A stretch of 64,000 nucleotides of DNA, taken from contig NC_087090.1 of NCBI RefSeq assembly GCF_963855985.1, forward strand, positions 13,328,501 to 13,392,500, given 5' to 3'. The notes below the pieces were generated by a model. That model saw only the letters and a program-made list of their open reading frames with translations. It was not told the origin of the DNA and did no database searches. This document shows, piece after piece, positions 46,096 to 56,867 of this stretch. A program made the translations under genes and the position numbers. The stretch comes from Ostrinia nubilalis (lineage: Eukaryota > Arthropoda > Insecta > Lepidoptera > Crambidae). How positions within the stretch are numbered: position 1 is the stretch's first letter; each line of letters starts with the position of its first letter.

Positions 46096-48843
46096 TGATC
46101 TATAAATCCTTTGTATAGCTCTCACGTGGGATTTCTGTCAGGATAACCAAAAGTCTACTGAGGTCAATGGTAAAAGCAGTTGCCGAGCAGCAGCTTGACT
46201 TCGATTTTGAAATCATAATATAAATATTAATACGAGTCATCATATTATAAAATATTGAATGTGTATATCACATAAAAAAAAAAAAAAAAAAAGTGTAATC
46301 TAGAGACGGAACTCTACTTGAGAATTTGTACGTCCAATTGTGTTTAGTGAATATTTATCGGTAATACATAGTTCAGCTTTTATCCAAACCGAACATTATC
46401 GCATAGCTCAGGCACGTGTATAGGATTACTGGTTTTTTTTCCAGGGGCCGAATTTTTCGTAAGAGAGAGTGCGATGAAGCACCATCTTAGCCTCATCCAT
46501 GCCAAATCGTGAGATAAAAAGCGAGCGATATACACGACTGATATTTCCCCGCTCCCGCTTATACCTTGCGGCAAAAAACCCAACGCGCGCTGAATAGCTG
46601 GTGTCGGGAAGGCGAGCGCCTACCACTGCATATTTATGAAGCGCCTCAAACACTATAAATAGTTGATACCGGCTGCCTCGCCGGGTAATGGAGTAAATAC
46701 AACGACACACGCCCGCATGTAATTTGTACTGAATGACAAATACGACTGACGATGATGCCTTTGTCTGACAGTTATGCAGTTAGGATCTGCGGTTTGCAGA
46801 TTTCGGTTGCAGTGACTAGGATGAAAAAAAAGTAGCGTAGGAACTAGGAAGTCGAAAAATCTTTCTAGGTTTTCTGACTCTATATTATTATTCTGTTGAG
46901 TGTTGATCCTGAATTCACTGCCTTAATGCCTGAAGATGTACCTACATTTGTGACAAAAAAGACTAACAATAATGGCTGCAATATATTTGGATTACAGCGA
47001 TCCATATCCATAACAATTATGAGGCTGCGAAAACCCGTAAAAAAAGATTATGGTTATTCAAAATTAACTCACATATTTTCCGTTTCCGAACTTCAATCGT
47101 GAACAATTAGTATTAAGTTATGGGCTGTATTTATGCATCTGAAGTAAGCCGATCTGCTGTTTCAGACATTTATTAAACCCCTGTAAACTGTCAGGCGACC
47201 TGCCGCCTGCCGGGCCCACCGTCTGTGCCGCCGATGGAGCTTTCAGCTTAGATAAACGCGCACATAACTATGCAAAGTACTTCCACACGACACTCGCACA
47301 CAATCGCCTAACCGCCCTGCGTTACACACAAATAAACACTTTAACCACCCCAGATAAAGACCAAAATGAAATGCGACACGCACTATGTGATGCGACTTAC
47401 AATGACCGACCCGGTCCACCATTAGTCGGTACATACCTGTAGATAAGTGTGGCGGGAACGCGAGCTGAATACGGTATGCGCGTTGTACTAAGCCTTAAAA
47501 ATTAAAGTGGCCGATACTTAAAATGCTAAGTAAAGATTTAAATGCCTCGGAACGCTCTCCGCAACGCGTCGTCGACGGAACGTCACGTAACATTTTTTTG
47601 GTTTGAAAGTAGAGCGTGCTTGGCGACTTCCTCTCGAGAGGGCTCAGTTGATGAGATTCAAAATTCGGAGTCGGGTCACACGCTGAAACGCCGAAAAAAG
47701 ATGAGCTGAGAACTGCAGCGATAACAATTACGGGTACACAACGGTCACGTACGTTACCGTACGTAGGTAAAGAGCGGCGTGCGAGGGCGCTCGCTAATAT
47801 CATTTCAGGCAGACATAGGGTCGGAAAGGCGTATGCGGTTTCAATACCTGTGTGGCGCGCGTCAATTTTCTGGGCATTGTGGATGACGTAGTACAATTCC
47901 GCGATAGCTCGGGAGGACATTGGCGGGTTCCGGATTCGGGGCTCAATGGATGTGGAGGAGTGTGTATTTTCGCGCGGCGCGGTGGCCGAGCGTGCTAATC
48001 TGCGTGGTGTCGCGTATGATTGGGCACGACGATGTCCAATTTTCCGGTGGCGACGGCCGGCATTAGTTGGGCAGACAACGGCCGTCGCTTAGTAACTGCC
48101 GCATATTTGAGCAGACGAGTGTTTAGCATTGCAGATGAAGTGCGAACCGTGCGGGCTATTGGTACATGTTCTGTAATTGCCTTTTTAAGGCTTATGTACT
48201 CGTACGTGTTGCGTTACAGTAAAGCAGCGTTAAAGCTTTCTAACTTGAAATTGTACTCGTAGTATTTAGGAAAGTAAGAAGATGTAACCACAACGAGGTA
48301 GGAAATTATTTAATTACCTACTTTATGTTGTCAAGCGGAGGCTTACGGTACATAAAAAAATTAGTCAATGCCTACCTGAAAAACGATGATTTAGTCATGA
48401 AATAGTGCGTACCTACCTATTATCTCGAAAAAAAAAAATTGTTGCCTGGCACCAATTAAACACCTAAACATAAACTATGACGAAAGTTATAAGAAATTTT
48501 AAAACTTGAGACAAAACTGCTACGAAATTTCTCTGAATTTTTTCCGGAAAAAAAACAACTTTCTAAAAACAAACGTCTAAACGCCAATTTGTATTCGCAA
48601 ACAAATCAAACCCAGCAAACAGAGTGCGGGGGCGCACCTAATGATTGTTTGCGAGGGCTAGTTACCAGTAATGCAATATTAATGCAATTCATTAAACGGC
48701 AGCTCAAGTGTGTGTGCCCCTTAGCGGAGGGCAGGAAGCAGTGCTAAGGTTTTTAAAAGCATTTGGCTCTTCTTGAGTTCGATAGAGCTGCTGAAATTTA
48801 AAATATATAAAATTTTAACATGGTTTTAATTATGCAAAACTTA
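46096..48843. other. Non-coding stretch with islands at 46400-46720 and 47190-48130
   Basis: A pure A run lies at 46274-46291. The island at 46400-46720 has low reverse-strand stop density (94-codon frame). The 47190-48130 block is the most CpG-rich long segment of the window, with GTCACGTACGTTACCGTACG, CGCGCGGCGCGGTGGCCGAG and a 141-codon reverse frame at 47495-47920. That frame lacks recognisable motifs and I attribute it to base composition. I take these islands as candidate regulatory or promoter DNA. Confidence 0.35.
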
Positions 48844-48961
48844 GGCTGAGTTGCACCACCTAACTTTGACAGTAATTATAACGATAACCGGCGTTTTTTG
48901 TATTGACTTTGACAGATTTTTAACGAATGTCAAAGTTAAAGTAAGATGGTGCAACCCAGCT
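48844..48961 (+). mobile_element. GTTGCACC-family MITE, copy 4
   Basis: A full-length 118-bp copy, same orientation as 12546-12663, with GGCTGAGTTGCACCACCTAA at the start and GTGCAACCCAGC at the end. A perfect TTA duplication flanks it (48841-48843 and 48962-48964). Confidence 0.88.
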
Positions 48962-48964
48962 TTA

Positions 48965-50701
48965 GAAACAGTTTGTTTACTTTAAACGTTGATTAAAGTC
49001 AAGGTAAGCATTTCAAAATTGCTGCGCGAATTTAACAGAAAATTATTTCATGATGTAGGTACCTATTAACATCAGTAAATTCACAGAACTATCATTATAT
49101 TAATTTAGCTATTATGCACGTAATATTCGATCATCATACAAATTAAATATGTGGTCATTTTATACAGTTTCAATTGATCAACACAATTGCTAATGACATC
49201 TCACTAAATTCAATGCGCAACGTAATTATGCCTGCAATAGTAATTTTATAATTTGCCATCACTAATAAAGTCGGCCATAGACAAAGTTATAGACCGTTAT
49301 TTCGCAATAACGTATTGGATGTATCGCCAAACAGTTTATTTTATTCCTCGTGATTGTTGCAGCGGCGAAATTAATCTCGGACAAATCGGGCCCGCCCCGG
49401 GGCCCCATTACACGATCAAAGTAAAAATATATGAGGCGAAGGAAAAGAAACCAAACATATGCCGGAGTAAATATTTGGACTGCGAACTGCGCCCCTCGCC
49501 CCCACTCTATTACGTCACATTGTTCTCGCGATCGATTAGCCGGCCGGCGCGTGACGTCGCGACGTGTTTTATAACGTCCCGTTGCGTACAATTCCGTAAC
49601 AATCTGCTTATAACCGGTTATTTCAGGAAATTTACCCAGAAGGCGATATGATAAACGTCACGTTTTTTGCTGTGAAATATTTTTTGGACTTTGTAGAGCT
49701 TCACCCGAAATATACGAGTTGCGTAACCATAATGCCTAAGTTGGGCAACACCGTAATTTGGCAAAGCGCGCACCCGTGAGAACTTATCGAGAATGTGACT
49801 GGGTCTGGAAAAAATATTTCGCCGCAAAAAATCCAATTGCTGGCCTCGGGTGTATAGAGATTGAACTAACCTGTCAGCCCCATGTTAAGTGGTTTTGAGG
49901 GAACATTCGTCCATTGTTCGGACAACCGGTAGCATGTTTTCTTGGTAAATGTTTGACTCGAGAATATTTACTAATCTGTGGATAGAATGGCTGTGTATGT
50001 TTACTTTAAAAATTTCTGCAGCTTGACGTAATATTTTCGTAGGTTACAAGGGTTGTAGGTAGACCATTCATGAAAGCAGATGTGTTTCGGAAATATTCCC
50101 AAACGCTAAGAAAATATTTTAATGGCATATTTGTACAAATGCTCCTGATAAGAATAACAATGAACGAGATTTAGATACAAAAGTAATTGGTCTAAGGACT
50201 ATTTCTTAGAATAAAATGGCATTTGCATCATTAGCTCGCTTGAGTACCTAAGTGTTAAATTAAGCATTAGTTTTATTCAGTTCTTCGTACGTTAATACTT
50301 TTTCAAAGTATTTTAATACATTGGAACTCAAATTTTGAAACCGTAAATATGAAGTTATGGACAATTTTACAGTTTTATTGAGTTGAGTCAAAATATAGGA
50401 TAGAGCAATGTTTCTGGGGTTAAATGAAGACGATATCAATATGAAGTACAAAGAAGAGAAAGCGCGGAACCCTCAGCGCACCGACTCATTTCTCCATACC
50501 CCTCTTCCAATCCGTGACGTCACAATCATAAAAGCGGTAGGTATTCCGAATAAACACGCTCGCATCGCACTCTCAATTTCAATCGAGAAGCCAGTGCTAG
50601 CGAGTATTCAATCGCATATGTGCCATTGTCCGCAGCACAATGGCGCTCGCTGCGTATTCACGGCCACAAAAGTCTGTTTTGCTAACTCCTTGTGCTGTAA
50701 C
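48965..50701. other. Non-coding stretch with islands at 49250-49645 and 50440-50720
   Basis: The 49250-49645 island is open on both strands (132 codons +, 109 codons -). It carries GGGCCCGCCCCGGGGCCCC, GATCGATTAGCCGGCCGGCG and GTGACGTCGCGACG. Openness in opposite frames indicates stop-poor composition, so I favour a conserved non-coding element. The second island lies in a 119-codon + frame (50408-50767) with TCCGTGACGTCACAATCATA (perfect CRE) and ends at a donor-like CAACAG/GTGAGC (50720). A first exon there is possible but unsupported by an acceptor or homology. Confidence 0.35.
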
Positions 50702-51170
50702 ATTGACCTATTGAACCAACAGGTGAGCAGCAAAACGTTTGTTTGGGTGCCTGAGTTAACAGTCTAACACCCTTTTAGGAGTTTTATGTAGGTACTCCGA
50801 ACTTTTTTTGACAAGTGATCTGCGCGCGGTCACAAAAATTTTGGCTTTAGTCTTTTCAACATTGACCTATTGAAACAATGGGTGAGCAGCAAAACGTTTG
50901 TTTGGGTGCCTGAGTTAACAGTCTAACACCTTTCCAGAAGAGTTTTATGTACTCCGAACTTTTTTTGACAGTGATCTGCGCACGGTCACTGAAATTTTAG
51001 CTTTGGTCTTTTCAACATTGACCTATTGAACCAACAGGTGAACAGCAAAACGTTTGTTTGGGTGCCTGAGTTAACAGTCTAACACCCTTTCAGAAGAGTT
51101 TTTGTACTCCGAACTTTTTTTGACAAGAGTGATCTGGTTGCGGTCACATACATTTTGACTTGGGTCTTTT
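50702..51170 (+). repeat. Tandem array of three units of about 157 bp
   Basis: Units start ATTGACCTATTGAA at 50702, 50861 and 51017 (periods 159 and 156). Conserved blocks are GCAAAACGTTTGTTTGGGTG, CCTGAGTTAACAGTCTAACA, TACTCCGAACTTTTTTTGAC and TGATCTG(C/G)...CGGTCAC. The first unit overlaps the end of the GC-rich block at 50440-50720. A degenerate further copy is hinted at 51350-51460 (TTGGGTTTCTGAGTTAACA and CCTTCAAACTTTTTAACATG). It does not resemble a transposon; local duplication is likely. Confidence 0.85.
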
Positions 51171-52345
51171 CCTGTTATAATTGATGAGAATATTTCCATA
51201 AAATTCATATACTTTGCGTTCATCATTAACATCAGCTTTTCAAAGTAGATATAGCCAGTTCCACAAAACTTTGTTATGTCTAAGTCAACTTCCTTTTATG
51301 TGAAACGTTTTTCCTTTTTAATGACGTTATACGGGTTTCCGTATTCACAGTCACACAAGTTTGTTTTGTTTATTGGGTTTCTGAGTTAACACTCTTTTAT
51401 TGTTTTATTTTATTTCAATGTCCTTCAAACTTTTTAACATGTACAGTCACCAACTTACTTTTTGTTTAAAAACGCTCTTATTACAATCCCGTAAGATGCC
51501 AGTTGTGGCTTCAAGCCGTAGTCTGTACATGACGCATGTCCTTACATTGAAAAAGGGCGCTTTGTGATTTTCTTATTTTAGGCTTTTGTACCGTTTTTCT
51601 CCGTACTACCCCATTTAATCTTCCTAGTACTACTTAGTATCCATTAGTCATTGTTACGTTCGTGTTTTAATTGAGAATTTGCTATAAAATAGTACCCTCG
51701 CTTGCTTTCTGCTATGATTTCCGAACATATCAGATAAAGCTCTCAATAGCCCTTTATGTTTACCGACGCATTTCTGAATACCGCTTACAACCTGTATTCC
51801 GACCAGCCCGCACTAAACACAACTAACACGTCGCAAATTCGGTGCAGACGTGCATTACCTATTAATTAATCGCTCTACGCTAATTATACAACACGAGTGC
51901 CTACACGAAGCGCACACAAAGGGCCAATATTCTCCTACCAGTATATTCCTGCTCTATATACATGCGTGGTTTTGCGCGCACAGCTCGCTGTAAGCACATA
52001 GGTAGTCTTGAGCGCGCACATAGGTATTCAAGACATTGATCTTGGCCACAATGCTTTGTCCTGGTCAGTGACTGGTGAATAGCCTCTCTCAAAGGAGACC
52101 TGCATACAGCAAACTGTATTTCTGTGACAAAACTACCTACAATTCACTGGACGCCGAACCGTCTTGAGTGAAATACCAGATGGGATGGTATCGAAGTAAT
52201 ATTGGTTTCTAGTTCAATCTGTAGCAGTGTAAATCTATGAATATGGTAATTAATTGGCTTATAAGATTATTTAACAAGCTTAAAGTGCAACACACCATTT
52301 TACGGGTAAGTAAATAATTTAATCTAGGCATTTGTTATAGTTTTC
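51171..52345. other. Non-coding stretch
   Basis: AT-rich with a small GC-containing block at 51890-52040. A donor-like GG/GTAAGTAAA occurs at 52308. No gene recognised. Confidence 0.4.
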
Positions 52346-52402
52346 TAAGGAACATCATCATCATCATTTCAGCAACAAGACGTAGGCCTCCCCTAATGTT
52401 TT
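52346..52402 (-). mobile_element. Retroposon 3' stub with GATG tail
   Basis: On + it reads (ATC)n TTTCAGCAACAAGACGTAGGCCTCCCC. On the reverse strand this is GGGGAGGCCTACGTCTTGTT followed by GCTGAAATGATGATGATG, the same 3' consensus and tail type as 14210-14275. It is strongly 5'-truncated. Confidence 0.65.
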
Positions 52403-52533
52403 CAAATTGTTATCTAACAAAATAATAATACAGTAGTTATTTAAGTATTTTTTTAATTCATGTATTTATTTTAAAATTCTATTTTAAATCTAAACTTCTA
52501 GTAATAGTTGCTCCACCAAAAATTCCCACAATT

Positions 52534-53486
52534 ATTTTTCCATTAATTAAGCCTTTCCTAGAGTGACGTCATTACCGGCACATATTGTGGGTTTGTCGTT
52601 CTCCTCATATTCGCGGCTTCCGGCCCGCGAGATGGCTGTCTGTTTCGACGGTTGTACCTGTCTATTGTGCCACTCGGAGCGACGAGTGACTCGTCTTGAT
52701 ACTTTCAGTTTTTCCATTAATTAATAATCTCCAGAGTGACGTCATATATTGTGGGTTTGTTGTCCTCCTCATATTTGCGACTTCTGGCCCGCGAGATGGC
52801 TGTCTGTTTCGACGGTTGTACCTGTCTATTGTGCCACTCGGAACGACGTATGACTCGTCTTGATACTTTTAGTTTTTCCATTAATTAATAAACTCCAGAG
52901 TGACGTCATATAGTTAGTTAGTTAGTTTTGCAGGGCAATCGAATACCGCACTTAGCCTCATGATAGGGCCATTGTGCGCGATATGTGGTTTATCTTCCTA
53001 CTCCAACCACCCCAGATCCCCCCAGAAGGCGAGCAGCCCGTCCAGGCTGCTGCAGGCTTCCTGTAGCGACGACGGTGATCGAAGAAATTGAGCCCGTTGT
53101 TCTTCCACGCTACTGCACTCCATGAGCACATGCTGCGGTGTTTCCTCTGCCTCCATGCACCCCCTGCACAGTGGGCTGTCTGTGACACCTATGTTGTATA
53201 GGTGCTTGTTTAGCATACAGTGTCCGGTTATGACACTTAAAACCTTGCGGATGCTGTCCCTGTCAGTGACGTCATATATTGTGGGTTTGTCGATCTCCTC
53301 ATATTCGCGGCTTCCGGCCCGCGAGATGGCTGTCTGTTTCGACGGTTGTACCTGTCTATTGTGCCACTCGGAGCGACGTGTGACTCGTCTTGATACTTTC
53401 AGTTTTTCCATTAATTAATAATCTACAGAGTGACGTCATTACCGGCACATATTGTGGGTTTATTGTCGTTCTCCTCATATTCGCGG
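52534..53486. repeat. Tandem array of about 165-173-bp units, interrupted by a LINE
   Basis: Units begin GTGACGTCAT at 52563, 52736, 52900 (interrupted; resumes at 53266) and 53430 (truncated at about 53486). Shared blocks are ATATTGTGGGTTTGT, CCCGCGAGATGGCTGTCTGT, TTCGACGGTTGTACCTGTCT, ATTGTGCCACTCGGA and TTTTTCCATTAATTAA. Units 1 and 4 share ATTACCGGCAC, which units 2 and 3 lack, so they form two variants in 1-2-2-1 order. The reverse strand keeps a long open frame through each unit, so the unit may derive from coding sequence of an element. Origin unknown. Confidence 0.85.
52912..53265 (-). mobile_element. LINE 3' end (C-terminal CCHC region) inserted in the array
   Basis: A 354-bp insert with a perfect 12-bp target duplication GTGACGTCATAT (52900-52911 and 53266-53277); neighbouring unit 2 shows the empty site. 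On the reverse strand it encodes a LINE ORF2 C-terminus with ITGHCMLNKHLYNIGV and the zinc-knuckle motif CRGCMEAEETPQHVLMEC (C-x2-C...H-x4-C), ending GDLGWLE. A short 3' UTR and a (AACT)n tail follow. Such tails occur in RNase H-bearing LINE clades (I/R1-like); the exact clade is uncertain. The 137-codon reverse frame 52998-53411 is a chimera of this LINE and an array unit. Confidence 0.88.
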
Positions 53487-54771
53487 TATAGTATGAAGCT
53501 AAATCAAGATTTTCAAGAAAACTCCCATCTTCAAATAAAACCTGAAATGTAGCCGTTATGAGCGCGGCGTGTGATCTGTAGAATTTCAGAGTCCTCACAC
53601 CACATTACATCCACATCTGACCTAACAAAAAGTTGGCATTGGATTTAATTTAAAAAAATATCGTCGTTTTTCACTATCACCTCATCGCTAAAGTATCAAA
53701 CTGCTTCGTTCCACTACCCGCCTCAGGTTCGCCCCGGTTTGGCTGCAGCGAAAAATAACCTCATCCGCGGCTAAACGGGTAATGCGGCTCGTTATTATCA
53801 TAATAATGCCAACAGCCATCAGCGGAAAAAGTTTCGTTGAACCCGCAATTTTTCGCATATCAACTTGCTCGCTCATTCAGTTTGGGATGCTGAAATTTTT
53901 ACGTTTTGTATTATTTTTCGGACGAAATGTTTAATGTTTGCGATGTTTTATTGATAATGCAGTTGGTTTTACACAATTTACTTTTTTCAACACAAAAGTG
54001 AGTTTTAGGATAAAATACTGTACAAACGTGGTTCGAACTCTACATGAGCCTAAATGGCGTAAATGACCAGTAAAGTCAACCCTAAGAAAATAAAGTCAAA
54101 CCTTAAAGGTTTTAGTATCATTAATCCATATTTCGATCGAATCATTGTTATTAACGATTATTGTACCATTGCTATAAAGCTAAGCCCAAACAAGATCAAA
54201 ACAGTACTCTGAAAGGTACTAATGAACGAACAGGATCATCATTTAGCACTTTTTATTGCGAGGCCCCCGATGGCAATGAACCCACGAAGTACAGATCGAG
54301 ACGGCATCAAATAAGTGACGATGTATCAGCGTGACGGCCCATCACTCCGAGCACAATCACGCATTCATCCGGATTAAGAATAATTAGCTAATTTGTCATT
54401 TTAATGTCACATGCCATCACGTCTCGCTGAGCGGCTAAAAGGAATAAAAATGCATAAATATTTAATCCAAGTTAAGTGTATCGTAAAAACTACAAGTCGG
54501 CATAACTCATGCCTTTGCCTTTTGTGCGGTTAGAAAAAAATGGTAGGTTTTAAAAAAAGAACATTAGTTCTCGCGACGGATCAGTCATCCGCGCGGCTCG
54601 GCGCGGAACACGTCTCAGCTTATTCACGCGTATTTGAGTAAGCATTAATATGTATGTTCTTGAATGAACTTTCAAGTTTACGATCCAGAGTATTATGGGT
54701 AAACAAATGAATTGCTTTGACTGTCAAACCAAGTATCTAAATCCTTGTGATTATCACACTTTCTTTACATT
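53487..54771. other. Non-coding stretch
   Basis: A GC-containing block at 53690-53880 includes TTATTATCATAATAA, a 15-bp near-palindrome. Another at 54240-54440 has low complexity of features. No gene recognised. Confidence 0.4.
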
Positions 54772-54845
54772 CGCCGCCTGCGGTATTTGAACCGCAACCG
54801 CAGATGAAGTCGTACAGCCGTACTAATAACTAACGCAGTTAACAT
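54772..54845 (-). repeat. tRNA-like SINE remnant (weak)
   Basis: Read in reverse: GTTAACTGCGTTAGTTATTA, GTACGGCTGTACGACTTC, then TGCGGTTGCGGTTCAAATAC and CGCAGGCGG. The order resembles a tRNA D-arm, anticodon arm and T-arm, with a B-box-like GGTTCAAAT at about 54785-54793. Stems are imperfect and no tail is defined. It may be a decayed SINE head or a chance match. Confidence 0.3.
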
Positions 54846-55583
54846 AAGAGTATATAAAGAAAACTTTTTTCTAAGAAAGGGCAATGAAGAGTTGGTATGT
54901 GACTATGTGTATGAATTTGGTGATCACGGTATCAACTTCCTAAAACCACGTAGTAACATGCCGTCATCTATCGGTTTATTGGCGTTAACATTAGGAAGTT
55001 AACCAATTCAAATTCACCGTGCCTAATTGCTAACCTTTAACACTTAACCGCTTTCATATCACTCGGCCGGCTCCACTTTCTAGTTTCTACCTTTGATTCC
55101 CACTTCAACCAGCCACATTCGCTTCTTCCCACCCACGTTCATCGTCCGTCACTCGCGGTCTGGCCGTCAATGATTAATACTGACTCCACTCATTAGCTGA
55201 AGGGCTCAGCAACGCCGTCCCTGGCACTTAATCACTCGAACAAAGCACTACCTACTCGCGAGCAGCCGAAAGCATCATTCTTCGTCAGGAATGTGCTGGT
55301 GTGGAACAAGTGGTGAGCGGAGCGGTTGATGTGGATGACCTAATAAGAAACGCAGACGACAAAATAGTGCTGTAGTAGCATAATATAATTTCCCTAGGAT
55401 TGCCATATTTTGGAAACTGTAACAAGACTCGTGAAAAAACCCCGTAATTTGGAGACCAAGTCGCGTTAATTGACTAGGTCTTAAAATTATGAAATCCAGG
55501 CAAGAAACGAAACCCCGACCGCACCCTTATTAAACGAATTTTGCCATTCGTCCGTGAGGTCCGAGTTCAACCCGCACATAAAC
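54846..55583. other. Non-coding stretch
   Basis: GC-containing block at 55040-55330 without coding features. No repeat or RNA gene recognised. Confidence 0.4.
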
Positions 55584-55936
55584 TACACTCGCGAGCAAAA
55601 CTATGGAATCACTTACATGAAGTTGTATCCACGCGATCTTGTGTACTAACGAATTTGTTAGTAACAAAAAAAGTGACACCATTTTAAAGACTAAACTTTT
55701 ATCTTTAAATTGATACCAAATTCATTTAAATCACACTAGTATTTAAAAAGATATCCCGGCTGATGTGAAGAAGTAACGAAAAAGACATGTATCAACTGTT
55801 TGATACGTCGCGAGTTGCGGCCTATTTACGCCTATAAAAGCACGCGTTTTCGGATTTTTGCTTTCACACGTTGATTCATACACATCTCTGCTTCTTTTGA
55901 CACTTTACCTGGGATTCTACACCTTCAAAAGCAGCA

Positions 55937-56326
55937 CAAATCGTTGCACTATTGCAAGAAGGGCTCAGCCAGCGGGCTGTCGCACGTCAGCGCCACATAA
56001 GCTAGTCCTGGGTTTCAAAAGTTTTAAGACGCTTTCGGGAGACTGGTGGCTTTATCTCGAGACAAAGTTCTGAATAGCGCCGATGCACATCGCAGAGGGA
56101 AGACCGGTTTTTCATGTCAACCACTCTATGAAATCGTCATTTGACTGGAATCGACGTCCAGCAAGAGCTCAGAAATGTTCGTAGGATAACTTTTAGCGAG
56201 TGGACAGTTTGTCTAAGATATAAGCAATAGAATTTGACTCCAAAAAGGCCTGCCAAAGGCTCGAAACTGACGGCAGGTCACCGATAAGCACGCTTTCAAT
56301 TTGCTCGTACACATCTCGATGGGAAG
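55937..56326 (+). pseudogene. Tc1-like transposase, N-terminal part (left arm)
   Basis: The frame from CAA at 55937 reads QIVALLQEGLSQRAVARQRH, then WVSKVLRRFRETGG, matching the helix-turn-helix DNA-binding domain of Tc1 transposases, then TSQREDRFFMSTTL and LTGIDVQQELRNV of the second DNA-binding subdomain. Stops interrupt it (TAG after HIS, TAG after QSSE, TGA after STTL and others). The catalytic DDE domain is absent because the arm ends at 56326. It normally binds the terminal repeats and catalyses cut-and-paste; this copy cannot. Confidence 0.85.
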
Positions 56327-56477
56327 TCAAGCAAGCCACCCCCATAAGCCACTGTTTCAGCGAACAAGCACTGCACAAATCGCTCCCCAGGCCGCCTATA
56401 AACCCGACCTCTTCGACTGCTGCCCTGCAAACACAGTTTGCATTCATCGGAGAACTGAACTCGCCTCCATTACTCGC

Positions 56478-56867
56478 CTTCCCATCGAGATGTGTACGAG
56501 CAAATTGAAAGCGTGCTTATCGGTGACCTGCCGTCAGTTTCGAGACTGTGGCCGGCCTTTTTGGAGTCAAATTCTATTGCTTATATCTTAGACAAACTGT
56601 CCACTCGCTAACAGCTATCCTACGAACATTTCTGAGCTCTTGCTGGAGGTCGATTCCAGTCAAATGACGATTTCACAGAGAGGTTGACATGAAAAAACGG
56701 TCTTCCCTCTGCGATGTGCACCGGCGCTTTTCAGAACTTGGTCTCGGGATAAAGCCACTAGTCTCCCAAGAGCGTCTTAAAACTTTCGAAACCCAGGACT
56801 GGCTTATGTGGCGCTGACGTGCGACAGCCCGCTGGCTGAGCCCTTCTTGCAATAGTGCAACGATTTG
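56478..56867 (-). pseudogene. Tc1-like transposase, N-terminal part (right arm)
   Basis: Mirror image of the left-arm pseudogene. It reads the same HTH region on the reverse strand, starting at 56867, with point differences: CAG where the left arm has TAG after HIS, AAG where the left has TAG after QSSE, but a shared TGA after the STSL/STTL position. Sharing of some stops but not others shows that decay began before the inverted duplication and went on afterwards. The DDE domain is absent. Confidence 0.85.

Noticed and set aside
46274..46291. Pure A run as a retroposon poly(A) tail
   Set aside because: No element sequence or target duplication could be tied to it.
47495..47920. 141-codon reverse-strand ORF
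   Set aside because: It lies in CpG-rich DNA where stop codons are depleted, with no motif or splice pair; treated as compositional.
47980..48010. GGTGGCCGAGCGTGCTAATC, like the 5' part of a tRNA-Ser/Leu gene
   Set aside because: No B box or pairing acceptor stem follows within the expected distance.
49253..49651. 132-codon + ORF and overlapping 109-codon reverse ORF
   Set aside because: Both strands open over the same block; neither has recognisable protein features.
52998..53411. 137-codon reverse-strand ORF as a single host gene
   Set aside because: It is a chimera of a LINE 3' end and a tandem-array unit joined at a 12-bp target duplication.
55858..56073. 71-codon + ORF in the left arm of the Tc1 foldback, and its mirror at 56758-56946
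   Set aside because: They are out of frame with the transposase reading and duplicated only because the arms are inverted copies.
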